Assembly (NCBI RefSeq): GCF_001262015.1
Contig: NZ_CP012074.1
Coordinates: forward strand, 640,501 to 704,500
DNA length: 64,000 bases
Direction of reading: 5' to 3'
Source: Prevotella fusca JCM 17724
GTDB lineage: Bacteria; Bacteroidota; Bacteroidia; Bacteroidales; Bacteroidaceae
Each line of letters opens with the position of its first letter. Positions within the stretch are counted from its first letter, which is position 1. Below the pieces are notes generated by a model. That model worked only from the letters and a program-made list of their open reading frames with translations, ran no database searches and was not told the origin of the DNA. Position numbers and translations under genes: made by a program. Positions 17,745 to 26,866 of the stretch are shown here, one piece after another.

Positions 17745-18773
17745 TTAGCGATATACGACATTGTCAAGTTTAGCCTTTAACAGCTTTCCTATACTCCCCC
17801 GGCGACTTTTGGAATTACCTTTCCAGTGATGCGTTTTTCCCTTGAAAGTAATGTCAATGCCAATATTGCCTGCTTTATCGTAAATGGTATAGTACGCATC
17901 CTTGTTCTTGAAGCTCACTTTACCGTTTGTCTTATCGTATCTGAAGTCGGGTGACTTGTAAGGAGAATCGACAGGGTAGTATAATTCCACATTACCTTTA
18001 TCATTTGTAATAGCATAATAGAGCATACGGTCATTGATATTGTAGTAAAGTATAATGTCTTTGTTTACTTTATCCACATGAAACTTGAAATACTCTTTGA
18101 TATTTTCACTTTCAAGTTCAATGGAAGTTGAAACCGTCTCAACCATCTTTTTGCCATCCCATTCTTTAGTTCTTTCAATATAGATAGGGTCATTCTGGCC
18201 GTCAACAGTGTATGAACTTATAAGTTTTGGCTCATTATTCTTTACAATATAGTTGGAGAACTGGTGCCAACAGCAACCGCTTTTCACCATTGTAGATATT
18301 ATTTCGTTTTCATGGTCGACACTAAACATCCCACAATAATCTTGAGCTAACCTCGTGAAACTATCACTATATACAAAGCCATTCTTTGAAGCCAGATAGA
18401 TCTGAAAGGAGGGTCCATGATAGCAGCTATTGAATCCATCCATAATCGCAAAGTCTTTCTTGCCGTCAAAATTATAGTCTTTATAGAGTAACACACTGTG
18501 TTCTCCATAAGGAATCTCTGCTATGTCTGCCTTTAACTCTCCATCATGAAGGTTGAACGACAGTTCATCGGCATCGACATGGATAAGTTTCTTTTCTGTG
18601 ACTCGGTCATACACTTCGACCCAGCCTTCAGAAGTTATTTCTGTTGTATCAGAGAAATAAACCTTACCATAATATTGTTTGGAGAAGCCATCAATCTTAA
18701 ATGTAGCCTGACCAAAGGCAGAATATATCCAGCCTAATAATGCAAGGCAAAGTATAAGCATTCTTTTCATCAT
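17745..18773 (-). CDS. Secreted XAC2610-like protein
   Basis: A 342-residue exported protein with an N-terminal signal peptide (MLILCLALLGWIYSAFGQA). Residues about 85-180 match the XAC2610-type fold as I know it: YKDYNFDGKKDFAIMDG, with a Ca-binding-like D-x-N-x-D loop, then CYHGPSFQIYL and KSGCCWHQFSNY, the adjacent Cys pair being characteristic. In Xanthomonas, XAC2610 inhibits a peptidoglycan hydrolase effector. Here no secretion system or effector is adjacent, so the role is open. The C-terminal half is beta-rich and unassigned. A repeat element lies about 40 bases upstream and no TAnnTTTG box was found. Confidence 0.6.
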   Translation of the reverse strand: MMKRMLILCLALLGWIYSAFGQATFKIDGFSKQYYGKVYFSDTTEITSEGWVEVYDRVTEKKLIHVDADELSFNLHDGELKADIAEIPYGEHSVLLYKDYNFDGKKDFAIMDGFNSCYHGPSFQIYLASKNGFVYSDSFTRLAQDYCGMFSVDHENEIISTMVKSGCCWHQFSNYIVKNNEPKLISSYTVDGQNDPIYIERTKEWDGKKMVETVSTSIELESENIKEYFKFHVDKVNKDIILYYNINDRMLYYAITNDKGNVELYYPVDSPYKSPDFRYDKTNGKVSFKNKDAYYTIYDKAGNIGIDITFKGKTHHWKGNSKSRRGSIGKLLKAKLDNVVYR

Positions 18774-18811
18774 CCTATTTTATAAGTTAAGATATTCCTT
18801 GTGCGATTAAT

Positions 18812-19312
18812 AGGCTTCTTCCGTTAAATGTGTGGATACCCATCATTATGCTTGTTTAAAAGCTGTCATTATGCATCTTTGTAGTGACCCTAACAGCATT
18901 TTTGTTCAAATATTTCAAATCGTGAAATCGAATTGATGCTCTTCTGGCTTTGAAAAGATGCCCAATTGGCTTTGAGAAGACGCCCTTTTGAGGTCTTGTT
19001 AACGCCCTTTTGAACCCTAACTAACGCCCTTTTGAAACACGGTTGTGCAAGTCTTTGATTCACTGCAGGTTACAACGTTGCTGAAACCCGTCATTTTTGT
19101 ACTTCTTTTTGAGCCTGATAGCCGCACGATTGTCAAGATATTTCAAATGCATTTCTTTCGTATCTCACAAGGAAAAGCGAACAGGCGAACAGTTGCAGAT
19201 ATAGATAAAAGGTCTATTGTCACAATGATATGGATTTAGAAATGAAGTACACTTCACTTTGAGGCTATATCCATTATATGCGTAGGCGTCGATGCATTTA
19301 ACGGAAGAACCA
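18812..19312. mobile_element. MITE-like element with 15-bp terminal inverted repeats
   Basis: A perfect 15-base pair of ends (TTCTTCCGTTAAATG at 18816-18830, complement at 19295-19309) encloses about 465 bases with no convincing gene. The right end reads outward as TGGTTCTTCCG, matching ends at 190 and 63162. The AAAGGGCG array at 18929-19038 lies within. No clean target duplication was found. Being mobile is inference. Confidence 0.45.
18929..19038 (-). repeat. 22-bp-period array, AAAGGGCG family, copy 2
   Basis: Five units of 22 bases (boundaries 18951, 18973, 18995, 19017), in minus orientation relative to copy 1. Three carry TCAAAAGGGCG and two carry CAATTGGGCATC or a relative. The leader beyond 19039 shares CAGTGAATC with copy 1's CAGTAAATC. 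Confidence 0.75.
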
Positions 19313-19588
19313 TTTATAGGGTATTAATCTTTTGTTAACTTAATATTATGATTTATATTTGCAAACACAATTGGTTCTGTTGACTTTTTTATCCATTTAC
19401 AGTTTACAATGCTGGTGCATATTCTATATAGAATGTGTGAAAAGAGGATAGGGTAGTAGTTTTGTTTTCTCTTAAAATCCTTACTGCACTAATTAGCCTG
19501 TATGGACTTCTATTATGTCAGCGTACTGATATAATCCTACGGGGTATAGAGGAGTCCCCTCTCCTTGACAAGGGAGGGGACAATACTT
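19313..19588. other. Gene-free stretch downstream of hisS
   Basis: About 275 bases, AT-rich, with only the CCCCTCTCC palindrome described separately. No gene seen. Confidence 0.5.
19554..19581. repeat. Intergenic CCCCTCTCC palindrome
   Basis: GTCCCCTCTCCTTG is followed by a near-exact complement (one base differs). It starts 8 bases past the hisS stop codon. It is the intergenic relative of the palindromes inside queG and topB, and could also act as a weak transcript-end structure. Confidence 0.6.
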
Positions 19589-20947
19589 CTAAATTCTATT
19601 TATCATTTCCTCTGGTGAAACAAGTTCTTGTTCACCAGTAGACATATTCTTCAGTGTAATCTTGCCTTCCTGCATTTCTGTTTCGCCTGCAAGAGCAACG
19701 AAACCTATGTTTTTTGCGTTGGCATAGCTCATCTGCTTCTTCATCTTCGCCTTGTCAGGGAAGATTTCTGTACGGATGCCAGCCTTTCGTGCGGCTGCAA
19801 CTATTGGCAGACAGTAGGCTGTTTCCTTCTCACCAAAGTTGATGAAGAGAAGCTGTGTACCCTGTACGCTCTCTTTTGGATAGAGGTCGAGAGTGTTAAG
19901 GACATCATAGATACGGTCAGCACCGAAGCTGATACCAACACCGGAGATACCCGGCATGCCAAAGATACCGGTGAGATTGTCATAGCGTCCACCACCAGTA
20001 ATTGAGCCAATCTGTACATCAAGTGCCTTAACCTCAAAGATGGCACCAGTGTAATAGTTCAGTCCACGTGCCAAGGTAAGGTCAAGTTGTATCTCATTCT
20101 TCAGTCCTGAGTTCTTCAATGTATCAAGGATAAAACGGGTTTCTTCAACACCCTTCAGCCCTGTTTCACTCTCCTTCAGAACCTCTGCAATAACATCAAG
20201 TTTTTCTTCATTGGTTCCTTCTAACTTAATGATTGGCTGTAACTTTTCTATTGCTTCATCAGAGATACCGTTTCCACGTAACTCTTCGTTTACATTGTCA
20301 AGCCCTATCTTGTCAAGTTTGTCAATAGCAACGGTGATGTCAACAATCTTATCCTTCTCGCCAATCACCTCTGCAATACCTGTGAGAATCTTTCTGTTGT
20401 TAATCTTTATCTGTACACGTATACCAAACTCGGTGAAGATGGTATCAATTATCTGCATCAGTTCTACCTCATTCAGTAATGAGTCCGAACCAACCACGTC
20501 GGCATCACACTGATAAAACTCACGATAACGCCCCTTCTGTGGACGGTCAGCACGCCATACTGGCTGGATCTGATAACGTTTGAAAGGTAACTGCAACTCC
20601 TCACGGTGCATCACCACATAGCGGGCAAAGGGCACAGTAAGGTCGTAACGCAAGCCCTTTTCACAGAGTTTAGTCTGCATTTTGAGCGTATTACGCTCCT
20701 TGAGTTCGTCATCGCTGACAGACTTCAGGTAATCTCCCGAGTTCAAGATTTTGAAGAGAAGTTTGTCACCTTCTTCACCATACTTGCCCATGAGCGTCTG
20801 CAAAGTTTCCATCGCAGGGGTTTCAATCTGCTGAAAACCATAGAGCGCATAGACACGTTTGATAGTATCGAATATGTAATTTCTTTTTGCCATCTCCTCA
20901 GGACCGAAGTCACGTGTTCCCTTTGGAATGGAAGGTTTGTTTGCCAT
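19589..20947 (-). CDS. hisS: Histidyl-tRNA synthetase
   Basis: Charges tRNA-His, class II synthetase, cytoplasmic. It begins with [16 protein letters not shown]. Motif 2 is [19 protein letters not shown] (about residues 131-149). The histidine-A region [14 protein letters not shown] is near 300. The C-terminal anticodon-binding domain includes [20 protein letters not shown]. Length 452 is standard. It is last of the fur-purA-hisS run on the minus strand, 100 bases after purA, so it may be cotranscribed. No TAnnTTTG box was found in that gap. Confidence 0.97.
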   Translation of the reverse strand: MANKPSIPKGTRDFGPEEMAKRNYIFDTIKRVYALYGFQQIETPAMETLQTLMGKYGEEGDKLLFKILNSGDYLKSVSDDELKERNTLKMQTKLCEKGLRYDLTVPFARYVVMHREELQLPFKRYQIQPVWRADRPQKGRYREFYQCDADVVGSDSLLNEVELMQIIDTIFTEFGIRVQIKINNRKILTGIAEVIGEKDKIVDITVAIDKLDKIGLDNVNEELRGNGISDEAIEKLQPIIKLEGTNEEKLDVIAEVLKESETGLKGVEETRFILDTLKNSGLKNEIQLDLTLARGLNYYTGAIFEVKALDVQIGSITGGGRYDNLTGIFGMPGISGVGISFGADRIYDVLNTLDLYPKESVQGTQLLFINFGEKETAYCLPIVAAARKAGIRTEIFPDKAKMKKQMSYANAKNIGFVALAGETEMQEGKITLKNMSTGEQELVSPEEMINRI

Positions 20948-21047
20948 TTGTCTTTTTGTTTATTTTTTAGGAAAAAGGAAAGGCTGTAACAAGCGGTTAT
21001 AAGCTCTGCAATATACTTATAGCCACCTGTCACAGTCTATTAGGAGT

Positions 21048-22322
21048 TTATAAAACAATCGTCTGCTCACGGTCAGGACCGACTGAAATGATACCGATGC
21101 GAGTGTTAAGATAATCCTCGAGGAAAGCAACATAGTCACGGAACTCCTGCGGAAACTCATCCTGTGACTTACATTTCGTCATATCTTTCCTCCAGCCACG
21201 GAACTCCTTGTAGATTGGCTTGACGTTATCAATCTCGTAAGGGAACTCCTTTGTCTCGGTTCCGTCTGGCAACTCGTATGCAACACACGCCTTGATGGTC
21301 TCGAAGCTGTCAAGAACATCACTCTTCATCATGATAAGTTCAGTCACACCATTTATCATTACTGAATAACGAAGCTGAACAAGGTCAATCCAGCCGCAGC
21401 GACGTTCACGTCCTGTCACGGCTCCATATTCATGACCGAGGTCACGGATGTTTTTCCCAGTCTCATCAAAAAGTTCCGTAGGGAATGGACCAGCACCCAC
21501 ACGGGTACAGTAGGCTTTCATGATACCGTAGACATTACCCACTTTGTTAGGACCAATTCCAAGTCCTGTACAAGCACCGGCACATACTGTATTAGATGAA
21601 GTGACGAAAGGATAAGAGCCAAAATCTACATCCAACATCGTTCCCTGTGCACCTTCGCAAAGGATGCTCTTGCTGTCACGAAGCAGGCGGTTTATTTCAT
21701 GTTCGGAGTCAACAAATTTAAACTCCTTCATGTATTCAATACCTTCCAGCCAGAGCTTTTCCGTTTCATCAAAGCATTCAAAGTCAGTCCACCCAAGTGC
21801 TTCGAGCATCTTCATGTGTCGCTCCTTGTGGGCAGCATACTTGCGATCGAAGTCACAGAGGATGTCGCCGACACGCAAACCATTACGGCTGATTTTGTCG
21901 GTATAGGTAGGACCAATGCCCTTGCCGGTCGTTCCCACCTTATCCTTGCCCTTTGCAGCCTCGTAGGCACGGTCAAGAATACGATGTGTAGGCATGATAA
22001 GATGTGCCTTCTTTGAGATATGCAGACGCTCCTTCAGCGGATGTCCGCTCTTCTCAAGGTCTTTTGCCTCACCCATAAAGAGATCTGGAGCCAGAACAAC
22101 TCCATTGCCAATGATGTTTACCTTGCCACCCTGGAAGATACCGGACGGTATGGAACGCAGGACGTACTTCTGCCCTTCGAACTCCAGTGTGTGCCCGGCA
22201 TTAGGACCTCCTTGGAAACGAGCTACTACGTCGTAGCGTGGTGTAAGCACGTCTACGACCTTTCCTTTACCTTCATCACCCCATTGGAGACCCAACAGGA
22301 CGTCTACTTTACCTGTGTTCAT
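21048..22322 (-). CDS. purA: Adenylosuccinate synthetase
   Basis: GTP-dependent first step from IMP to AMP. It begins MNTGKVDVLLGLQWGDEGKG, the P-loop-like GDEGKGK with the catalytic Asp at about residue 17. GTTGKGIGPTYTDK lies near 130. The C-terminal QLRYSVMINGVTELIMMKSDVLD segment holds the base-specificity motif. Length 424 is standard. Its ATG overlaps the fur stop codon as ATGA, so translation of the two is coupled. Confidence 0.97.
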   Translation of the reverse strand: MNTGKVDVLLGLQWGDEGKGKVVDVLTPRYDVVARFQGGPNAGHTLEFEGQKYVLRSIPSGIFQGGKVNIIGNGVVLAPDLFMGEAKDLEKSGHPLKERLHISKKAHLIMPTHRILDRAYEAAKGKDKVGTTGKGIGPTYTDKISRNGLRVGDILCDFDRKYAAHKERHMKMLEALGWTDFECFDETEKLWLEGIEYMKEFKFVDSEHEINRLLRDSKSILCEGAQGTMLDVDFGSYPFVTSSNTVCAGACTGLGIGPNKVGNVYGIMKAYCTRVGAGPFPTELFDETGKNIRDLGHEYGAVTGRERRCGWIDLVQLRYSVMINGVTELIMMKSDVLDSFETIKACVAYELPDGTETKEFPYEIDNVKPIYKEFRGWRKDMTKCKSQDEFPQEFRDYVAFLEDYLNTRIGIISVGPDREQTIVL

Positions 22323-22825
22323 TTGCTTTTATGTGAGTTTTTAACTTGTTTCTGTGTAAGAAACTTGCTTCTCTGACGCGACAAGACAGCCTGACAGCGT
22401 GAACATATACCATATATATATAAGGAGAAACCATCCCTGCGGAAGCGGTGGAACTTTGTATTCTTGATAGCATCCGCAATCTCGGGAGAATCAACCTCGG
22501 TCACAGTCCCGCATACCGTACAGATCTGATGGATATGATCTTCATTGTCGTAACATGCCTCATACTTGGTCTGACCTATGAAACGGTGTCTGACAACAAG
22601 GCGCAATTCAATGAAAAGTCGCATCGTGTTATAAAGCGTGGCACGTGAGACCCGGAAGTTCCTTTCCTCAAGTTCTTCGCCCAGCTCATCCAAGGAGAAA
22701 TGTTCCCCCATGTCATACACTGCATCCAGAATGGCATACCGCTCTGATGTCTTGCGATGATTGTTTGCTTCGAGGTATTCATCCAGAATATCCCGAACTC
22801 TTTTTTTGACTATATCTTTAGTCAC
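22319..22825 (-). CDS. fur: Fur-family transcriptional regulator
   Basis: A metal-dependent winged-helix repressor of the Fur/PerR family. The DNA-binding domain spans about residues 1-85 (RNFRVSRATLYNTMRLFIEL is the recognition region). HIHQICTVCGTVTEV and GICSRCQAV supply the two CxxC pairs of a structural zinc site. The HRF...Y and H-rich metal site fits either Fur or PerR, so the sensed signal cannot be decided. It has its own TAACTTTG promoter and diverges from nrfH. The stop codon overlaps the purA start. Confidence 0.9.
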   Translation of the reverse strand: MTKDIVKKRVRDILDEYLEANNHRKTSERYAILDAVYDMGEHFSLDELGEELEERNFRVSRATLYNTMRLFIELRLVVRHRFIGQTKYEACYDNEDHIHQICTVCGTVTEVDSPEIADAIKNTKFHRFRRDGFSLYIYGICSRCQAVLSRQRSKFLTQKQVKNSHKSK

Positions 22826-22846
22826 AGCTTACTGATTAAATTCGCA

Positions 22847-22854
22847 CAAAGTTA
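22847..22854 (-). promoter_or_regulatory. -7 box (TAACTTTG) for fur-purA
   Basis: Exact TAnnTTTG match on the minus strand 21 bases before the fur start. The 5' leader would be about 15 nt. Confidence 0.65.
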
Positions 22855-23004
22855 CCATTTTTTAATGATATAACTACTATATGGTAATAAAAAAAAGTTA
22901 AATACATGGAGGCGGAATGATATGCTTTTCTCCAGTCTGTAAACCTTTCTGAAAGTCAGTAGAGCAGTGTGACTTGCCTTTAGTCACATGCTTTGTCGAA
23001 TTAT

Positions 23005-23092
23005 TTTCATGAAGAGAAATATTTTCTTTCACGAGTATAACCATTTCCCTTCATGAAAAGAATTATTTCTCGTCATGAAAGTATTTTATTAG
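23005..23092. repeat. 22-bp-period array, TTTCATGAA family, copy C
   Basis: Four units start at 23005, 23027, 23049 and 23071, all opening with (T/C)(T/G)TCA(T/C)GA. The array lies in the divergent fur/nrfH region, between the two promoters. Nothing else is visible in that 370-base gap. Confidence 0.8.
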
Positions 23093-23161
23093 AATTAGTC
23101 TAAATCATAATTTATGATGATTTTTTCTTTTATCTTTACTTGCATATTTAAATTTAATAGC

Positions 23162-23169
23162 TATATTTG
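23162..23169 (+). promoter_or_regulatory. -7 box (TATATTTG) for nrfHA
   Basis: TAnnTTTG match 24 bases before the chosen nrfH start. It overlaps an in-frame upstream TTG, which is therefore not the start. Confidence 0.6.
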
Positions 23170-23193
23170 TACGCAAAACAAGACATAACTCCT

Positions 23194-23823
23194 ATGAAGC
23201 TAAAAACCATCTCTACCAAATTTAAAAGTGTGCTGGGAAACTTTCTGGCACGCATTTCATATCGACAGAAAGTAGCATTGACTCTTTCACTTGGTGTGAT
23301 TGTAGGATTGACTGGGTTATTCTTTTATTTGCTCCGCATGCACACCTATATAATAGGTGATGACCCTGCTGCATGTATCAACTGCCACATTATGTCGCCC
23401 TACTATGCTACGTGGGCACATTCCGCACATGCCCGAAACACCACCTGTAATGACTGTCACGTGCCTAACAACAACATCGTATCCCACTATGCTTTCAAGG
23501 GTATGGACGGCATGAAACATGTTGCTTATTTTGTCACTCACAGTGAGGCACAGGCAATCGAAGCTGAAGAAGCATCCGCAGAGGTTATAATGGACAACTG
23601 TATCCGTTGTCATAAACAGCTTAACCAGGAGTTTGTCAATACTGGAAGAATTGATTATATGGAGGCACAGCGTGGTGAAGGAAAAGCATGCTGGGACTGT
23701 CACCGTGATGTTGCTCACATGAACAAGAACTCCCTCTCCAGTACGCCTGGAGCTGAATATGTGGAGCCCATGCCACCTTCTCCAGTACCAGATTGGTTGC
23801 AGAAAGTTTTAGGAAAGAAATAA
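23194..23823 (+). CDS. nrfH: Cytochrome c nitrite reductase small subunit NrfH
   Basis: Membrane-anchored tetraheme NapC/NirT-type quinol dehydrogenase that passes electrons from menaquinol to NrfA. One TM anchor (about residues 27-48) is followed by four CxxCH heme motifs: CINCH (61-65), CNDCH (85-89), CIRCH and CWDCH. The start is the ATG after the promoter, giving 209 residues. It is 22 bases ahead of nrfA. Together they allow respiratory ammonification of nitrite. Confidence 0.96.
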   Translation: MKLKTISTKFKSVLGNFLARISYRQKVALTLSLGVIVGLTGLFFYLLRMHTYIIGDDPAACINCHIMSPYYATWAHSAHARNTTCNDCHVPNNNIVSHYAFKGMDGMKHVAYFVTHSEAQAIEAEEASAEVIMDNCIRCHKQLNQEFVNTGRIDYMEAQRGEGKACWDCHRDVAHMNKNSLSSTPGAEYVEPMPPSPVPDWLQKVLGKK

Positions 23824-23845
23824 TAAAAACTAAAAACCTATAATT

Positions 23846-25342
23846 ATGGCAAAGACATTAAAGAAATGGCAAGGCTGGCTACTCTTCGGAGGGGCAATGG
23901 TCATCGTGTTCTTACTTGGATTGCTCTGTTCATCTATGCTTGAAAGAAGAGCCGAGGTGGCAAGCGTATTCAATAACAGACGTACACCGATGACAGATTC
24001 CATTGTTGCTCAGAACGAGAAGTTTGCAGCAGATTTTCCACGTGAATACCAGACGTGGGCGATGACGGAAGACACAAGTTTCGTGAGCAAGTATAACTCT
24101 TCTCAGGAGGTAGACGTGCTTGCAGAGAGACCCGAGATGGTCATTTTATGGGCTGGTTATGCGTTTTCAAGGCATTATAACACCCCACGTGGTCACCGTC
24201 ATTGTATAGAAGATTTACTAAAGATTCTGCGTACAGGAAGCCCTGGGGTTGATGGACAGGATGATATGCAGCCTGGTACTTGCTGGACCTGTAAGAGTCC
24301 AGACGTCCCACGCCTTATGCGTGAAAAGGGCACTGACAAGTTCTATGCTGCCAAGTGGAGCGACTGGGGACCAGAGGTCATGAACACCGTCGGTTGCTCT
24401 GACTGCCATGATGCTCGGACGATGGAGCTCCGCCCTGCTCGTCCTGCACTCTATGAGGCTTGGGCTCGTGTCGGTAAAGACGTGAAAAAAGCCAGCCATC
24501 AGGAGATGCGTAGTCTGGTCTGCGCACAGTGCCATACGGAATACTACTTCGAGAAGGAGAATGGTAACTATCTCCACTTCCCTCAAGAAAAGGGTATGAC
24601 GTGTGAGGCAGCAGAAGAATACTACGATAGTATCGGATTCTACGATTACATCAATCCGCTTTCAAAAGCTAAGATTCTCAAGGCTCAGCACCCTGGCTAT
24701 GAAGTGTTCCTGCAAGGAATCCACGGTCAGCGTGGCGTTTCATGTGCCGATTGCCACATGCCTTACATCTCTGAAGGTGGCGTGAAGTACACGGATCACC
24801 ATATTACAAGTCCGTTGGCAAACATCGACCGTACTTGTCAGACCTGTCACAGGCAGGATGCCGAGACACTTCGTCAGAACGTTTATGAGCGTCAGCAGAA
24901 GGTTTATGAGTTCCGCACAAATGTAGAGAAGGAACTTGCAGCCGCACATATCGAAGCGAAGTTTGCCTGGGAGAAAGGTGCTACTGAAACTGAAATGCAG
25001 CCTGTCCTGACCGACCTCCGCAAGGGACAGTGGCGTTGGGACTATGCTGTTGCCAGCCACGGTGCAGCATTCCATGCTCCACAAGAGACGATGCGTCTGC
25101 TTGCAAGTGCAATGGAATATGCAAAGGATGCCCGTTTACAGATAGCACGTGTCGTTGCCCGTCATGGCTTTACAGGACAGATTCCTCTTCCTGACATCTC
25201 AAGCAAGGCCAAGGCTCAGTCTTATATTGGTCTTGACATGAAGAAGCTCAATGGTCAGAAGAAGCAGTTCCTTGATACTGTAGTACCAAAGTGGATTGAG
25301 ACAGCCCGCAAGAACAAACGGTTTATAACCAAGCCTATGTAA
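23846..25342 (+). CDS. nrfA: Ammonia-forming cytochrome c nitrite reductase NrfA
   Basis: Periplasmic pentaheme enzyme reducing nitrite to ammonium with six electrons. An uncleaved or cleaved hydrophobic signal spans about residues 11-31. The active-site heme uses the distinctive CWTCK motif (146-150). The other four hemes use CSDCH (184-188), CAQCH, CADCH and CQTCH. Length 498 is normal. It pairs with nrfH upstream, and the heme attachment genes resB and ccsA follow 196 bases later, supplying the system that matures it. A hairpin follows the stop codon. Confidence 0.97.
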   Translation: MAKTLKKWQGWLLFGGAMVIVFLLGLLCSSMLERRAEVASVFNNRRTPMTDSIVAQNEKFAADFPREYQTWAMTEDTSFVSKYNSSQEVDVLAERPEMVILWAGYAFSRHYNTPRGHRHCIEDLLKILRTGSPGVDGQDDMQPGTCWTCKSPDVPRLMREKGTDKFYAAKWSDWGPEVMNTVGCSDCHDARTMELRPARPALYEAWARVGKDVKKASHQEMRSLVCAQCHTEYYFEKENGNYLHFPQEKGMTCEAAEEYYDSIGFYDYINPLSKAKILKAQHPGYEVFLQGIHGQRGVSCADCHMPYISEGGVKYTDHHITSPLANIDRTCQTCHRQDAETLRQNVYERQQKVYEFRTNVEKELAAAHIEAKFAWEKGATETEMQPVLTDLRKGQWRWDYAVASHGAAFHAPQETMRLLASAMEYAKDARLQIARVVARHGFTGQIPLPDISSKAKAQSYIGLDMKKLNGQKKQFLDTVVPKWIETARKNKRFITKPM

Positions 25343-25351
25343 TATTACTAT

Positions 25352-25383
25352 CAGGATTCCTTCCTTTCCGGGGAGGAATCCTG
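25352..25383 (+). terminator. Hairpin after nrfA
   Basis: Ten-base arms CAGGATTCCT and its complement. There is no good T run, so it may act as partial terminator or 3' stabiliser between nrfA and resB. Confidence 0.45.
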
Positions 25384-25537
25384 TCAGTAGAAAACACAAA
25401 TGCTTAGTCATTATCATATCTTGTTAATTTTTGTATTTTATCTATCACATATAAATCATTATACTTGCTCATGCTCTATGACAACCATCTAAAGAACTTT
25501 TCCATTTTGGGAAGGGTGGAGCAGAGCTTCTTTTACT

Positions 25538-26866
25538 ATGTGGAATAAACCTTATACACTGAAAGAAGGTACAGCTGTTGTTGTTGGATTATTGGTTACA
25601 GGTGCATTGTTACAGATGACAATGGGACCTTTAGAGTGGGGTATCTTTGTCTGGCCTGCCAACCTTATCATACTTATCTTATTTATACTGATACTTATTG
25701 CAATCTTTGCATTGCGTAAGCGGTCTTATTTCTGTCGTTTCATGACTACCATGCAAGCGGCTATTCCTGCTATTGCTGCAGCGGTGGTACTAACCATCAT
25801 AATGGGATTAACCAAGCAAGTAGCAGAAGGTAAAAGTCCTGTTGACCCAATAGGACTGTCGAAGATGCTTAACTTCTGGTCTTTCATCTTCGTTTACCTG
25901 TGGATGACGGCAATTGTTGGGGAAGTAACATTAAATCAGATAGCACACTTCTCATGGCGCAGGTTACCTATACTAACCAGCCATGTCGGACTGTTCCTTG
26001 TCCTTACACTTGGTAGTGCAGATATGCAACGCTTGAAGATGTACTGTGAAACCGGGCAGGTAGAATGGCGTGGACTCGACGCCTTTGGTAAAGTTCATCA
26101 CCTCCCTGTAGCTATTCAATTAGAAAAGTTCACTATTGATGAATATCCTCCTAAGCTCATGCTTATCGACAAGATGGGGTTTCCGCTTCCAAACGGAAAA
26201 CCAGAAAACATCCTTGTAGACAAGAACGTGAAATCCAGTCAGTTGTTGGACTGCAAGATTGAGATACTGAAACGTGTTGACAATGCCATTCCTGTCATGC
26301 TCAGCAAGATGGTAGGCAAGATGCCTGGAGGTATGATGGCCAATATCCGCATGGACTCTTTAGGACAGGCACGTAACAAGGAAGGGTATATAACAACGGA
26401 CGGCTCTGGTTCAGCCTGTGCATTATTTGTGAAAGTGACAACAGGCGTAAGCTCGACTGCCAGCAAGGGTTCTGAAACGAAAAAAAGACAACAACGCACC
26501 AAAACAGGTTGGCTAACCTGTGGTAGTTATCTGTTTCCTTATCAAGCCTTGAATCTTGATGATGGCAGAAAACTGGTTATGCCTAATCGTGAGCCGCGCC
26601 GTTTTGCCTCACTTGTAGACATCTATACACAGGAAGGAAAAAACATACACACCGAGATAGAAGTCAACAAGCCGTTTAGTATCGAAGGATGGAAAATCTA
26701 TCAGCTCAGTTATAATGAACAGATGGGTAAGTGGAGCAACCTGAGTGTCTTTGAGTTAGTAACTGACCCTTGGATGCCATGTGTTTATGTGGGTATATTC
26801 CTGTTGTTGTTTGGAGCTGTCGGAATGTTCCTGACGGCAAGTCGTAAGAAGGAGGTGAAGCTATGA
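25538..26866 (+). CDS. resB: Cytochrome c biogenesis protein ResB/CcsB
   Basis: Membrane component of system II cytochrome c maturation, working with CcsA to deliver and attach heme at CxxCH motifs outside the membrane. Four or so TM segments lie in residues 12-160. A large extracytoplasmic domain follows, with the ResB-type NREPRRFASLVDIYTQEGKN region near 360. A last TM segment (VYVGIFLLLFGAVGMFL) lies near the end. It overlaps ccsA by 4 bases. The 442-residue length is typical of the short Bacteroidetes form. Confidence 0.88.
   Translation: MWNKPYTLKEGTAVVVGLLVTGALLQMTMGPLEWGIFVWPANLIILILFILILIAIFALRKRSYFCRFMTTMQAAIPAIAAAVVLTIIMGLTKQVAEGKSPVDPIGLSKMLNFWSFIFVYLWMTAIVGEVTLNQIAHFSWRRLPILTSHVGLFLVLTLGSADMQRLKMYCETGQVEWRGLDAFGKVHHLPVAIQLEKFTIDEYPPKLMLIDKMGFPLPNGKPENILVDKNVKSSQLLDCKIEILKRVDNAIPVMLSKMVGKMPGGMMANIRMDSLGQARNKEGYITTDGSGSACALFVKVTTGVSSTASKGSETKKRQQRTKTGWLTCGSYLFPYQALNLDDGRKLVMPNREPRRFASLVDIYTQEGKNIHTEIEVNKPFSIEGWKIYQLSYNEQMGKWSNLSVFELVTDPWMPCVYVGIFLLLFGAVGMFLTASRKKEVKL

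Noticed and set aside
19045..19239. Small frame within the MITE-like region, considered as a transposase remnant
   Set aside because: No DDE, HTH or other transposase motif can be seen in the 64 residues.
23167..23193. TTG start for NrfH
   Set aside because: The codon lies within the -7 box. The ATG at 23194 follows it at a normal distance.
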